In this document: positions 1-12,360 of the stretch, piece by piece
Position numbering within the stretch: position 1 is the first letter of the stretch
Layout of the letters: each line of letters starts with the position of its first letter
From: Brachionus manjavacas
Taxonomy: Eukaryota; Rotifera; Eurotatoria; Ploima; Brachionidae
Assembly (NCBI GenBank): GCA_019054805.1
Contig: JAHQIY010000003.1
Span: forward strand, 7,254,001 to 7,318,000
Reading direction: 5' to 3'
DNA length: 64,000 nt
Notes under the pieces: model-generated
Seen by the model: the letters and a program-made list of their open reading frames with translations, nothing else
Database searches by the model: none
What the model was told of the DNA's origin: nothing
Made by a program: the position numbers and the translations under genes

Positions 1-2
1 AC

Positions 3-107
3 AGAGCTCTTGGTTTGCCATTGGAGCGTCCAAAATCCATGTCTACCGATGGATTGATGAAGTTGGTCGCGAACTCGATTCATCAATCACCACCCCATGC
101 TGCTTAA
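3..107 (+). CDS. possible 3' end of an unidentified coding region (partial)
   Basis: The first 107 bases are much less AT-rich than what follows, as coding sequence is elsewhere in this window. One frame stays open from base 3 to a TAA at 105-107 and ends in ...HQSPPHAA. A second frame (from base 2) is also open, to a stop just after base 110, so the frame is not certain. No family is recognised. It could be the C-terminus of a gene lying left of the window. Confidence 0.3.
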   Translation, partial: RALGLPLERPKSMSTDGLMKLVANSIHQSPPHAA

Positions 108-2495
108 ATTAAATTTTATTTGAATTTTTTTGCATAAAACAAATCGAATTTAGATTGTCGATACCTTTTTTTATTCAAGGTGGTAATTTATTTATAATAA
201 AAATTCAAAAAAAATTTTTTCGATTCTTTTAAGATATCTAAAACTTGAATTCTTTATTTAAAAAAATTATTTATAATGATTGAAATTCGGTAAAAGAAAA
301 AAAGAGCAAAACTTTAAAAAAATTAATTTTTTTTTGTAAAATAATCAACAAAATGCTTAATTAAATAGAAACAAAAATAGCGTAAAAAAGTTTTTGCAGG
401 TAATGCTTATAGGTGCAATTATGTGTTTTGCACCTATAAGATTAATTTTTCCCTTTTACTGTCGAAAAAAAAGGACAAATTAAGAGATAAAATCATTTCT
501 AAAGGAGCATTTGCTTGACCAGAATACAAATAAAAAAATTAATTTAGTTGTAGAATTACATGCTGAACTTGGTTTAATAGAATGTCTGAAATCCGAATTA
601 GGGGTCTGCTAAAACTCATGAATAATTGCCTTCATTTAGCATTTTATTATGACGTGCAAATCTTAGAGAAAATGTAAAATTTTGCAGAGGCTGTTCTTTG
701 ATCTAGTAATTTTTTTTATATTTAAAAAAAAATTTATCTTAATCATAACAGATTTAGAACTAATTTTACCATCATTCTGAAAACTGTCAAAGATTATACT
801 ATTACTTGCTTTTGTTTTTTCAATTAGTTTATTTTATCTTAATAAACTTTGAGTAATAAAACTCATCTCGCTATTGTTCATTTTATAAAATCAACAATAG
901 GAAACTTACGAAAGTCATGAGGAAGAAGGTATTAATAATTGGCCTCACCTTCCCCGTGAAAATAATTAGGGTACCCTCTCACTCTTTGAAGAGTCCTACC
1001 CTTTGGGTCAGGAGACAAAAGAGATTTATATTTTTATATTTATCTAATCTTGACATCTAAATCGAATAAATTCAATTTAAGAGTTAATTTCTCAAATAAT
1101 TATCTCGAGAAAATTTATTATTATATTTTTCTGGAATCATCTTTAACTTCATTTTTCAATCTTTATGAGATAACTATTGACAAGTTGGAAATGTTTTTAT
1201 ATTTTTTTTTAAATAAAAAGGTGAATAGATCAACAGCAAACTAGAGGGAGTATGAAGTAGTATTTGAACTTTGTTTAAGTATTTCGTTAATAAAAATTAA
1301 AAAAAGAAAAGGACTTATGAGCGAATCTTGAGAGACACTGATTTCGGTAATTTTTACTACCAAATAATTGGAATATCATTTAGTTCCAGGCATATACTGA
1401 AGAATTTTACTAAGATTACAAATAAAGAGTGAGGTAAGTTTTTTAATAGCCTGTTGCTTTTATTATTAGGGCCAGGAAAGTTGTTCTTTAGCTTTTTCAA
1501 TGTTTTTGTTTAGTTCTTCAGGGGAAATTTTTGGAAAGGATTTGTAGTCTTCAAAATACAAACTCGAATTAAGATATTTCTGTTCTAAAACACAATTTTG
1601 GTCTGTTTTGCGAAACATTGAATTTTTTTGATAAGAACTTAGGTTAAAGCAGAGACTGCGTCAATCATTGTTCAGGTAATCATTGTTTAGATAAATTTGG
1701 TCTAAATTTTTTGCATCAACTATAAAATCAGAATCTAAAAATTGAATTGTATCAAAATGATGGCTAAACTTGCTTTTGATTTTTTCAACTTTTTAAAATT
1801 TTTGAATTGAATTGTTTAATAGTTGACCCTGAAAGTCTTGAGTCAATTTTTAATTAAAGAAAAACTAAGCCTGGCTCTAAAAATTTTTTTCTTCTTCTTA
1901 TTGAGCTAATACAAAATAGAAATTATAAAATAAATAATTTAATTATTAATTCTAAAGAAAATTAATTTTTTCAATAATCAATAAAATCAAAAATTCGAAA
2001 AATTTTAGATCAGAACTTTGATTTTTGAAAATTATTTTAAGTTGATAGCTTAGTTTAAATAAAAAAACTACCAGGAATAAAAAAATTTATTTGTATTTTT
2101 CTGGTTCCAATTTAGGTAAAAATAGAAAACAATTTATTTTATTTTTTTGAAAAATTAATCTCAAATATTGATTTCCTCTCAGGGAGCTAAAATAACATAA
2201 ATTTTAAAGAGTTAAAATTTTTTTTAAGATTGTTAGACATGAAGAATTTCTTTCCGTCTTATAGTTAGGAAAAAAAAAATTTTTATATATTTTTTATTAA
2301 TTAAAGGTTAAAATTACAATTATTAGTTTAAAATTTTTAAAATCAAAATCAGCTTCAGTAGATTATATTTCAAGATTGAATTCATAAAAAAATGACACAA
2401 TTGTTTACATTTTTCGTGTAATTGATTTAATGTTTGTACACTTAAAAATTATTTAAAAATAAAGACATAGAAACGAATAAAATACCAGTAGTGAA
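108..2495. other. AT-rich intergenic sequence without a recognised gene
   Basis: Dominated by A and T runs. A 64-codon open frame at 1050-1244 has low-complexity composition and no recognisable domain. A perfect 12-bp hairpin lies at 406-440. The stretch around 935-1015 is less AT-rich and could be an old repeat end, but I cannot classify it. Confidence 0.6.
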
Positions 2496-3743
2496 TTAAT
2501 TAAATAAAACTTTAAATTTTGATATGATGGGTGAGTTCGGAAGAGATTTTGTCGGTGTCTGATTGTTTTTACTGTCAATTTTTTTCGCATTTTCACCTAA
2601 TTTATTTTTCAAAAGTTTTAATTCATTATCTAATTTTAAATTTTCTATCAACTCGTCCTTAATTTTCGATGGGTTGGTGTCTGCTTTTGAATTCTTGGGT
2701 AATTTTTTTAACTTAACATCGCTATCTTGGTTGAATTCACCTTGAAAATAAGTATCAAAATCTTCGTCATCTTTTACCAAATTTATGTCTGATTGATCTA
2801 AAGACTTAGCAGATTTATTTTGATTCGATGTAGAGACCAAAGATGACAACGATGAAAAACTAGACTCTGAATTGCTATTAAGTTTGGATAAATTGATGTC
2901 TTTGCTTTCCTCTCGGCAAGGTATAGAGTAACTCGGATCTAAAGATTGTCTTTGTTCATGTATTTCAGTGCTAATTGACTCTAGATTGCGCAAAGACTCC
3001 TGATAAGTCGCCTTCGCTTCTCTCAAACAACTTTTTAGGCATTCAATTTTTGTGTACAAAAACCTTAATTCTTCATAAAGCCTCGCCTTTTCTTCATAAT
3101 ACTCTTGGGATTTTTCGATAGATCTTCTTAGGGTTTTTTCCAAATCCTGACACTTAATTCGTTGCTCTTCGTATATTCTAAAAGCTTGTATTTGCTCTAT
3201 ATCACTACTTTGCTTTGACAATTCGGTTTCATTAACTTTGATTTTCGCTATCTCTAACATTTTGCTCAACGTTTCTTTGTCGTAATTTCCCGATTGACTT
3301 TCACCTTGATGTTGGCTCTTTCCCAAAGCAAAATTTTCCAAATTTTCCTCTGCATACATTTGCATATTTTTTGCTGCTACATACAACTCTTGGGCTGTTT
3401 CAAATAAATTTTTAGCTACCAAGTATTTTTTTTTCAGTTCGTTTAGTTCAATCCGGGCTTCATAGTACGGTTTGGCTTTTTCCACACAGCTTCCGAGCTT
3501 TTTCTCAAGGGATGAAAGTTTAAGGTCTGTTTCATTAGCAGTTTGGATGTATTCCCGTCTAGATTCTTCGAGTTCGAGCTCCAGATTATTTATCGATTCA
3601 TTGGCATAGTTCAATTTTTCAAGTTCTACCTGAACTCGAGAAAGATGCTCGTCGGGTTCTTGGCTTACATCAGGAGGTGTCTCAAAATTTTCATTTAAAA
3701 CACTGGGCACTTCTTCCTTGACTTCAGGCGTCTCGTTCATCAT
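2496..3743 (-). CDS. SH3BP5: SH3BP5-like protein, RAB11 guanine-nucleotide exchange factor
   Basis: A single-exon gene of 415 residues; human SH3BP5 is about 455. SH3BP5 (Sab) and its worm orthologue REI-1 form a long antiparallel coiled coil that acts as a GEF for RAB11 on recycling endosomes and Golgi; SH3BP5 is also described as a mitochondrial JNK partner. Residues about 35-270 are continuous helix-forming, charged sequence. They include the family hallmark around residues 80-97, KKLGSCVEKAKPYYEAR, followed by a stretch like the family's AAKEM and LAEEN segment. The tail (about 285-415) is Ser/Asn/Lys-rich and probably disordered. The start is the first of two adjacent ATGs; the start region is Glu/Pro-rich, as in relatives. 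The absence of introns differs from the other genes here and could reflect a retrocopy origin, but the frame is intact. Confidence 0.9.
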   Translation of the reverse strand: MMNETPEVKEEVPSVLNENFETPPDVSQEPDEHLSRVQVELEKLNYANESINNLELELEESRREYIQTANETDLKLSSLEKKLGSCVEKAKPYYEARIELNELKKKYLVAKNLFETAQELYVAAKNMQMYAEENLENFALGKSQHQGESQSGNYDKETLSKMLEIAKIKVNETELSKQSSDIEQIQAFRIYEEQRIKCQDLEKTLRRSIEKSQEYYEEKARLYEELRFLYTKIECLKSCLREAKATYQESLRNLESISTEIHEQRQSLDPSYSIPCREESKDINLSKLNSNSESSFSSLSSLVSTSNQNKSAKSLDQSDINLVKDDEDFDTYFQGEFNQDSDVKLKKLPKNSKADTNPSKIKDELIENLKLDNELKLLKNKLGENAKKIDSKNNQTPTKSLPNSPIISKFKVLFN

Positions 3744-5990
3744 TAATACTCTAATTCAAAACATTTAAAAAAACTAAAATTTATTATTAATAAAAAATAA
3801 AAATTTATTTTTTAAGAAATTTTATTCATAAACTGAGAAAAAAAAATGAGTATAAATTAACATGAGCCAACTTATACATTTTGTCTTTGACTAATTATTT
3901 TACTTTAATTTTTTTTCATAAAATAATAATAATTTTGGTAAATAAAACTCAAATTTAGGCTTTACTTTAATCTCTGTGCAATTTTTGGCCAAAAATATGA
4001 TATGTAAACTACAAATTATAATAATACAAACGAAATTTAAATAAGGCTAAAATTTGAAGCCTTTTTTAAAGTCAATGTTAAAAGAATTGAATAGAGCTTC
4101 CAATTAAACTTAATATAAGAAACTTTTCAAGATGGAGCAACCATGGTTCAATTAAATAGGACACTTAAAATGATTTAAAATAAATAATGAACTATTTTTG
4201 ATTTATTTAGCTTGCTTAAGAATATCATTTTGATTACACGAATGGAATCTAATACTCAAGCCCAGACTGATGAAATAAATACTGAGCATATTTTTAAATA
4301 TATTGACCAACTAATATTAATTCGTTGTAAATTTAAACTTAATAAATTATTAAGACGTAGTAGAAAATTATTCATGATTCTTTAAATAGAAATTTTTGAA
4401 GATATGAAACAAAGTAAACGTTTATCGAATTTTCATAAAACTAAAAAAAAAGAAAACAGATAAATCTAATAATATTAGAATAAATTGCAAAAATTCTAAT
4501 TTTAAGTAATTATATTAAAAAAAATTAAAAATTTTAGTTCAAATAAGAATTCTTAAAGAAATTCATTCTTTTTTAATAGGCTAACATTTTTTCTGGACCA
4601 AAAAACAAGGGACATAAATTCACAAGTTCTTTAAATAAAATCGATGATAAATATACAATGATTTTAATAAGATTAAAAAAAAATCAAAAAACTAAACTTT
4701 ATTTTTGAAAATTAATTAACAAAAATTTAAAGAAATAACAAGTTTTTGATTAATATAGAAGCATCGGTTTAATTTTTTTATCATTCAATTAAACTCATTT
4801 TCTTAAAATTTCACTAGATTTAAGAAAGATTTGCAGTTTTTGTTTAATATTTCTTTGATGACATTAAAAAAATTTAATGTTAAATTTGTCGATTTTTCTT
4901 CCATTAAGCTTCAAATGATTTTTTTAAAATCAATGATAAAAGCCATTTTTACCGTTAAATAACCTTTTTCAGAAATAACTTTTAAATTCCTAATTATTTA
5001 AAACATATAAAATGAAAGGAGCTATAAAGTAAAATATTGAATTGATTTTTTAACTTAATCTTCTGAAAAATTGAATATTTAACGCGATAAAAAAAGTTCT
5101 TTTCAATCAGTTCTTATTTAATTTTATTAAAATTTTCCAGTAGAATATGTTAGATTAAAAAACAAAAATAAACCTTTAATTGCGAAGCTTTTTCAAAATT
5201 CCTTTTTTTTCCCTGAAAAAAAAGAAAATGCTTTGAAATTGTTACAACATTTTGAATTTTGAAAATAAAACAAAATACCAAAATAAAAATGAATTAATAA
5301 AATGACTCTTCTTATCTGTTTTACATTATAAGCTAATCAAGGTAAGATTCTAGTAAGAATCAATTTTCATGATCTTCTTAACTTCCTGAATATTGTTAAT
5401 TAATTTCTTCTTTTCCTGGCTTGCTATTATGGCCCCCATTATGCAAATTTGTCCTCAAGAGACTTTATTATCCCGAGGGCTTCCTTAGTTTCTTCTTCCA
5501 GTCTACCTGCAGATCCTTAAATGCCACGTCCGGCGTTGATTTGATAGTATTTGTCATTTTTCTCAAGTGAATTAAATTTTTTATGAAAAAAATTTGAAAA
5601 ATAAATTTTAATAAAATATAATCTATTTAAATTTTTAAGCCTTTCTATCTTAGAGTAAATATAAAAGTAAAAATTTTTCAATTTAGAAACTTTTTCTTTT
5701 ATTTTTACTATTTATATTAAAAGGACTTTTTTGAGACTTTTTTAATTTAAAAATATCGATTTTTTTTTCAAATTTTATTGTAAATTAATACAAAAAGCAA
5801 GTAAAAATTCAGAAAAATAAATAATGATCAATTCGAATCTACTTAATGATGAAATTTATTTGATGTTCTGATACAAAATCTAAATAGAAGTTTTATTGAG
5901 AGCCAGATGGAGCTGCGTAATTCGGTTTGTTGCTAAATATTGAATTCGAATTAAAAGATTAAATTTAGAAAGTGAAAAATTAATTAATTA
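3744..5990. other. AT-rich intergenic sequence
   Basis: No convincing gene. At about 5360-5560 there is a less AT-rich patch whose minus strand has short open pieces with a helical, Glu/Lys-rich look interrupted by stops. It may be a decayed gene or retroelement fragment. The rest is low complexity. Confidence 0.55.
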
Positions 5991-6340
5991 TTACGACATA
6001 GCAGTCTCTTTATTTCCTAAATGTTCACCACTGTCCATACTTAAGCATCCAGCGCCGCCTCCAAAACCATAACCCTTCGGACCGAATTTTCGACCATAGC
6101 ATTGCTTACAAAATACTTGACCCTCATGTTCAGCTACAGTGGTTGACTCCAACATTTTTCTACATAAGCCTAAATAAAAAATAAAAAAGTTCTTTTAAAA
6201 AAGTCAGTAAAAATATTAAAATTACCGCAAGTAAAGCACATTTTGTGCCATTTTTGGCCAGCGCCTAGGACCTCTTCAGCAGCGTAAACAGCTTTGCTGC
6301 ATTTTGGACATCGAAAAATCTCTGGTGCTTTGAAAGGCAT
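5991..6340 (-). CDS. muscle LIM protein (single LIM domain, CSRP/Mlp60A family)
   Basis: Two exons on the minus strand, 6340-6226 and 6169-5991, joined across a 56-base GT-AG intron (GTAATT...TTTAG) that splits a glycine codon. The 97-residue product matches the size of Drosophila Mlp60A (92 aa). It begins [14 protein letters not shown], continues through a zinc-binding pattern C-x2-C, H-x2-C, C-x2-C and ends the domain with [19 protein letters not shown]. That Gly-rich [12 protein letters not shown] motif after the LIM domain is diagnostic of the CRP/MLP group. These proteins bind alpha-actinin and scaffold muscle Z-discs, and also shuttle to nuclei. An in-frame ATG upstream (6382) is unlikely to be the start, because family members begin with MPF. 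Confidence 0.93.
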
Positions 6341-7499
6341 TTTTTTTCTAAAAGCTTTGATAATTTCAACTGTGAAAACCATTAGTTAGATTAGTTAATT
6401 GAGTTAAGAGAAAGAAACTAAACAAATTTAGGTTTATAGTAAAAGTTAGTTTAAAGATAAATAATTCGAGAATCTCAATATTTAAATACCGTTCCAAAAA
6501 TTGAACCTTTTTTCTTTACTTGGTTTAATTTATTCATGTTCGATAAATCTTAATCCTATTAGATACAATTTTTAGAATAATTAAAATATTAATTTTTTAT
6601 TACTTAAGAAATGAGAACAAGCTAAGCTTACTTCTTTCATTTTGCTTTAGTCAAGATATTTCAAAATATTTGATAAACATTTGCTGGCAAATTTTTAATA
6701 TATGATTTACTTTAATTAGATACTTCAAGATGTTCTAATGGAATATTTTAGAATTATTATATTAATTAGAATAAGTTATTTAACCTTAAATTCTATTATT
6801 TCAAGGTTTTTATTTTCTAAATATTTTGAATTTGCTGTTTTCTGATTAAGGCGTGATAAAAATGTGATCAATAAACATAAGGAGGCGTAAGGTTATTGTT
6901 GAATTATATTTTTTAAATCTTAAGTTGCTCATTACGCCTCTTTTGCAAAATAGATTAGCGGCACTAATCTATGTACCTTAAAGTAGGCTTTGAATAATGC
7001 ATTTTTTTTTTAATTTTCTTCTGTTAAGACTTTAGATTCATAAAATTCATTCAATAAATTTTATGATATTTAAGAACTTTTTATTAAAATTCAAATTAAT
7101 AATTTGAAATAAATAGTGAATTTTTATTTTTAAAAGATAATTCGATATCAGAATTTACGAATAGTTATAATTTAATTTTACAAAATCGTTTAATACGACT
7201 TTTAAATGTTTTTTTTTCAAATTAATTAGTTAATTTTGTAACTTAAATTTTAGTTTATATATTTTTTGATTAATTATTAATCTGGCTAGTTGTAAGATAA
7301 TTATCTCTTTCAAAAAAATTAAATTAGAAAAGATATCATTCAATAGTTTTTTGTTATAATATATTTTTCAGAAATTTAGACTCATCATTTTCAATTTAGT
7401 TTTTACATGAATTTAAATTGTTTTCAGTCTAGTTTTTTTAGAGGCCTGCTTATTTGAATTGGACTTTATATTTGTGATTAAATTTTATTTTTAACAAGT
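6341..7499. other. AT-rich intergenic sequence
   Basis: No coding signal. Around 6880-6975 short inverted repeats occur (GGAGGCGTAA with TTACGCCTC, and AGATTAG with CTAATCT), perhaps a decayed transposon end. The rest is A/T runs. Confidence 0.5.
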
Positions 7500-8060
7500 T
7501 TTTTTTTCCTTATTCATTCCTTGTGGGGCATAGGATCATTACTTTTGACTTCAACTCTAGTTGATCTTTGGCCTTTTCCCTTGCTTCTATCCATGACATT
7601 TCCATTTCGGCGAGCTTTTCCGTGATTGTTGGCCTCCAATTTACTGCTATGCATTCTTCCTTACGTCGCCCTTGAGGTGTAAGTAGTAAAGGACTCTTTT
7701 TGGCATCTGTGTTTTTTTCATTCTAAGTAGATGTACAAGATACTGCAGTATTTCTCATAATGTATTGAATTAGTTGCTCTGAATTCGTTATTGTGTATAG
7801 TTAGCGTTCAGGCTTTTTCTGACAGATTCAGACATTCCCAGACATCAGTGTACAGCTTAAGTTTTGTTTCCTTGCTTCAAATGGTTGATTCCATGCTGTT
7901 CGGAGTCTAGCAAAGGCACTTTTTGCTTTGGGAAGTCTGTTCTTAATGTCCCTGTGTTCCCATCGCTGTTCTGATGGTGTTTCCTAAGTATGTGAATTCC
8001 CCAGTCAATCTAAAATCGATGACTCCATGAATGTTTCATCTTTGAATTATCTTATTTTTT
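7500..8060 (-). pseudogene. RTE-like non-LTR retrotransposon, decayed 3' end of the ORF
   Basis: Read on the minus strand, broken frames give the C-terminal region of an RTE/BovB-like reverse transcriptase. First comes a FTYLGNTIR motif (the usual YLG segment after the RT palm), then a stretch like SKARAAFARLRTAWN, then KTKLKLY. The end contains the family's W..A...AKD.........LCPTRNE tail just before a stop near 7516. Stop codons and frame changes throughout show it is dead. It is 5'-truncated within the RT domain. Confidence 0.75.
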
Positions 8061-8221
8061 ATGCATGAAATTTTTTTTGGATTAAAACAAGAAAATTTTC
8101 ATATTTTGCTCTCCGGAACATTTTGAAGTGACCTTATCATTTTCATCTTTGCTTCATTCTTTAATAAAAAATATCCGTCGAAGATATAAAAAATTACAAA
8201 AAATTAAAATATTATTTAAAT

Positions 8222-9193
8222 CAGGGATCTGATTGCAGAGTAGCTTCTCTTGACGCCGAGAAAACCTTTAATAAGGTTTGACGAGATGGTCTCTTTTATA
8301 AACTCATTCCTAAATTACATATTTCATACTGGCTACTTTTTAAAATCTACTATAACTCATCCTTAGCTGTTGTGTATCTTTCTGATCAACTTGGGTACTC
8401 TCTTCTTCCCTCTTCAACATATTCATTGACCATTTAATTGAAGATTGTTTTAAACAGGAAATTGGTGCTCAATTTAAAAATATTAATGTTTCAATAATAG
8501 TATATGCTCATTAGCCCAAATGACTCTCATCTTCAAAGACTTTTGAACATTTGTAGCCAATTTAGTACAAAATGGAGAATTAAATTCAATCCCCTCATAG
8601 AATAAATTTTGGTCCGCTCCTATTTAAGTCAGAAATTTATCTCAATAAAACTAAACTTCCAAAAACTAACTCGATCAAATATCTGGGTGTTACTATCAAA
8701 TCGAATCTAGACTTTAACTCATGTGCAATTGAAAAGTTCAAACAGGTTCAGAAGGACTTCTTTGGACTTTCATACTTAATACACAATATCGACACTCATT
8801 CTTCTGACTTTAAATCACTCCTTTACAAAAATTATTGTCTTTCGCAATTCACTATGGTCTTGAAAGTCTTACTCTGAATATTGAGACTAAAAACAGTCTT
8901 AATATTCTGCAGAATAACCTTATAAGCTCAATGTTTAAACTAAGACATGCCCAGAGTCTATTGAATATCTATTGATTCACCTAAAGCATTCTTTTTCAGC
9001 AGATAAAGCGATCCTAACAAATCATTTTAAAGCAAATTTTCACAAAATCTCTAAAAATTTTATAGAATTCAAAAACAGTTTAAAAAGGGAACTAACCACA
9101 AGAGATGGGATTTCTGACTCCATAAGACTTTGCATGGGCAATCGCAAACTTAATCACTTCATAACTATCCCAAATGAACTACTAGAATATTAA
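8222..9193 (+). pseudogene. non-LTR retrotransposon reverse-transcriptase fragment (plus strand)
   Basis: The plus strand encodes SLDAEKTFNKV followed by RDGLFYKL around 8240-8310, the conserved RT region 3 (family form LDAEKAFDKVWRDGLFYKL), with an internal stop replacing the Trp. Further on, KYLGVTIKSNLDF (about 8675) is the post-palm YLG motif. The last open piece, 8972-9193, is the C-terminal tail ending in a TAA. Several frameshifts and stops mean it is not functional. It is a different family from the minus-strand RTE remnant next to it. Confidence 0.75.
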
Positions 9194-9649
9194 TGAGACT
9201 CATTTTCAAGGTCTTTTTTTTTTTCTAATTTTTTTACTAATCGAGTAAAATGTGTTTTAACAATTTTCTAAAGATGCTTTTTCTTATTTTTTTTATTTCT
9301 TTTTTTTTTATTCTCACTTAATAATTGAATTTTTATCTTTATTTTCTTTTTCTTTTTTTGGATTTTTAAAATTTACTTCTCCTAAAAAGGAAGTTTTACT
9401 AGAAATCAATTAAAAATAAAAAAATAATAAAAAATTACGTCAAAGACTAGAATGGGTCAATTTTGACCCAAAAAAATCAAAATAAATTTTTTTTTAATTT
9501 TCTTAACAAAAATATTCATACAAGTCTCAGATACAAAAAAATCATTAAAATAAAAACACTAATTAAACTTACTTAATTATTATTATTTATTAAAATTTAA
9601 GTCCCATGGACAAGTATTAAAAATAAAGAAAAAAAAAGTCAAATATAAA
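9194..9649. other. AT-rich sequence with a short dispersed repeat
   Basis: Follows the retrotransposon tail. It holds the motif TTTAAGTCCCATGGACAA at about 9595-9613, which recurs as TTTAAGTCCCACGGACAA near 15000. A small palindrome GGGTCAATTTTGACCC lies near 9453. No gene is seen. Confidence 0.5.
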
Positions 9650-10350
9650 AAAGTTATCATAAAAAATTGAATGAGATAAAAATGGCTGTCAGTATCGAAC
9701 ACTATAAATGTAGTAAAAATTACCACAAACTTATAAAAAGTATCAACAAAAATTATATATTTTTATCTCTTTTTATCTTTTTTTTATCTTTTTTTTGAAC
9801 ATATTATAAATAAAATAATTAAATCAATGAAAACATAACAAATCTATTAAATTTTCAACTTATATCAAATAAATTGCAACTAAAATTTTAAAAGCTCAAT
9901 ATATTTATCAATTGATAACAAATTAAGAACTCATCCAAATAGTAAATGACTTAAAGTTTTTACTGATAAAAGTGAACGTTTTTATGCAATCCGTCTATCA
10001 GACCAAATCAAGTGAAAGCGTATTACTCAATCCCGAAGACGAAACTCTTAATGATGCGGAATCATTTCCATATCAAAAAGTTTTGGAAAGATCTAACAAA
10101 AGGATAAGAGGCAGGAATATTGAATTTAAATAACCTGAATTTTTTGATAATTTCTAAAGAAATGGAATCGAAAGTGCAAAACGGTGAGATAAAAGGAGAT
10201 TTTTGAGAGTTAAAGAGCAAACAAGATGGGATTAGTCAATGTTATTGTCGGTTCATGGGTCAGCTTTGGTTTTAAATGATAAATGATAATCGATGCAAAT
10301 TCAAAGAATCAGAGAAGACTCATTCGAATCATCCCGAACAAATGGTTGTG
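9650..10350 (+). pseudogene. MULE/FLYWCH-type transposon remnant
   Basis: Around 10010-10140 the plus strand encodes ESVLLNPEDETLNDAESF, then a basic stretch and PEFFDNF. This matches ESVLLDPSDKTLDDVDVF...FEFDNF in the better-preserved copy at 48.04 kb. A degenerate Cys/His piece follows (NRCKF...HSNHPE), resembling the end of a FLYWCH zinc finger. The upstream sequence has the ACCACAAA...AACAAAAATT subterminal motif also seen at the left end of the 47.7-kb element. Many stops; only the N-terminal part survives. Confidence 0.55.
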
Positions 10351-10416
10351 CTAAGAAAAAAAATTAAATTTTTTTCGTAGATTTTTTTTAAGTTTTCTTT
10401 TACCAGAAAGGTTTTT

Positions 10417-10694
10417 TTATTGATTAAATGGAAAAAATTTATTTTTTTTGGTATTTTTACTTATTATGTTTATTTTAAATAAAAAAATTGACACAATATT
10501 GCCTTTGATGTTCGAACACATATTTTTTTCAACTTGAGTTTCTTCAGTATTACTTGGTTCAACGTTAGCCTTACGTATAGTTGGACGATCTCCTCTTTTT
10601 ATCAGTACAACAGCTTCTGAATTTTGAAGGACCTCATAAACTTGATCAAGATGATCTACTGCAGTAACTTGAGCCACTTCAGATACTTGAGCTC
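10417..10694 (-). CDS. orphan exon-like open frame, unidentified
   Basis: On the minus strand, a plausible acceptor (CTTTACTATAG) at about 10695 opens a frame with normal protein-like composition (...AVDHLDQVYEVLQNSEAVVL...) for about 65 residues, then degrades into low-complexity AT sequence. There is no good ATG and I cannot find a phase-compatible upstream exon. It could be a terminal exon of an unrecognised gene or a transposon fragment. No family recognised. Confidence 0.25.
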
Positions 10695-10699
10695 CTATA

Positions 10700-11934
10700 G
10701 TAAAGATAGTAAAGTCTTTTATTTTTACCCTCGTCTAGGCCGAATTACTTTGGACAATTTTTTAATGCTTAAATAAAAAAATATGCGATAAAGAAAAAAA
10801 ATAAAAATAATCTTAACTTTTTATTTATTATGCGATGGTTTAATTTTTTAATGCTAAAACATTATTTTTTATGTGTAAAAACCCCTCGTCCATTTAATTG
10901 TGAAGTATTTTTGGATCTTTGTAATTTTTAATTTTCTTTTTAATTTGCTAAATAGATGTATCGATTTTGACTTATTTTTTCAATTTTTTCAGAAGAGATC
11001 ATGAGTAAAATCAGTTATCCTGACAGAAATTAAAAGAAAAAAAATATATAAATGATGAGTCAGTTGTCATCAATATTTTTTGTAAACAATTGCAGAATGT
11101 CATTGAAAAGATACGAAGAGTCATGGGTTATTAATTTTATTTTTAGACCATTGTCTGCAATCTTTCTTAATTTTAATATTTTGTTTGATATTATCTTGAT
11201 TTGTAATTGATGTTTTTTAATTATTTCTTTTTCCATAAAAATGTAATACTTTATTTCATTTATTCGTCTTATTCGAATATTTCCACGAACAATACAAAAC
11301 TTTTTCCTTTTTATTTTTCTTTGGCCTTTTGTTGCATTTGTTATAAGTGTAATTTTATCATTTAATAAAATAAAATTTAAAAACAAATAAATTGAGTTTT
11401 ATTAACTTAACCTTATGCGAGGGATAACAAGTATAACCTCTTAAGTTTTAAAATTTAATTCTTCAATTTTTATTTTGACATTTCCTAATAATTGTAAAAA
11501 TAGAGAAAAAAATAAAGAGAACTATTAAATCATTGAGTTAACTACTCTAATAGCCGAAAGAAATGAAGCTGATAAATAAGCTGAAATGAAGTAAATTCTT
11601 GCTTATTTGTTTATTCAGTGTATTTGCCCTTAAAAAAAGACGTTATCCATATAATGGAATCGCTTACAATTTTCTTTGATTCAAAATTTACTCAATCTGC
11701 TTTTTGTCTAGTTTTAAGTAATTTTAAAATTTATAATTAATAAAGTCTTTCTATTCAGAAAAATGTGAATTGATTTTCGTCTTAAATCAAGCGTGTAAAT
11801 AAATTTTAAATTTTGATCGTAAAATTTAAAAAAAAATAGAAAACTTTTTTTATTAAATTTTTGCTTATATTATCCTAAGAATTATTTAAAAAATTTAAAA
11901 ATATTATTTAATAATTAAATTAATTAATTGTGAC
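10700..11934. other. AT-rich intergenic sequence
   Basis: Contains a 108-codon Lys/Ile-rich minus-strand open frame (11060-11386) that has low-complexity composition and no domain; I do not call it a gene. Otherwise A/T runs. Confidence 0.5.
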
Positions 11935-12360
11935 TGGGTCGCTACACTATCGATGGCTATCAGGGTATCCATTTTAGTGTTAATGTACATAACTTTCGTT
12001 TTGGCCCCTTTAATTTTGACTTCATTTGGGTTAGCGCTGTCCGCCAAATCTTGCGTCTTCATTTTGTTTCGTTATTAGATATTAGCAGCAGATCATCCGC
12101 AAACTCTAAGTTTTCAAGCTTTATGACATATTCAGTCAGAATTGGGAATAGTGTAGGAGAGAGAAAGCACCCTTGTCTGACTCATCATATACACATTTAC
12201 ACATTTTGAAGCTCTCAGATTGTTCTTTTTTCAAAATATTATCACACACGAATTTCAATTTAACTATCTTGTGTGACGCCATATAATGATTTAATATGGT
12301 ACTAATATTATAGTTAATTATTTCAAAGGTTTTCTGGTAGTCAATGACCATTTATTTACG
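11935..12360 (-). pseudogene. non-LTR reverse-transcriptase fragment
   Basis: Minus-strand reading in several frames gives VIDYQKTFE (RT region 3), then GCFLSPTLFPIL (the RQGCxLSPxLF motif), then LEFADDLLLIS, the catalytic [YF]ADD box. It ends with a piece like ADS.PNEVKIKGAKTKVMYI. The motif order is right for a reverse transcriptase, but the frames are broken and only about 140 codons remain. Confidence 0.75.

Noticed and set aside
5345..5565. Possible minus-strand coding fragment with helical Glu/Lys-rich pieces
   Set aside because: Frames are broken, no domain could be named, and no splice sites link the parts; noted only in the intergenic entry.
10700..10770. An upstream exon joined to the orphan frame at 10417-10694
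   Set aside because: On checking, the donor near GACGAGGGTAAAA gives the wrong phase or a stop, so the join is not supported.
11060..11386. 108-codon minus-strand open frame
   Set aside because: Lys/Ile/Asn-rich low complexity typical of chance frames in AT-rich DNA; no domain or splice context.
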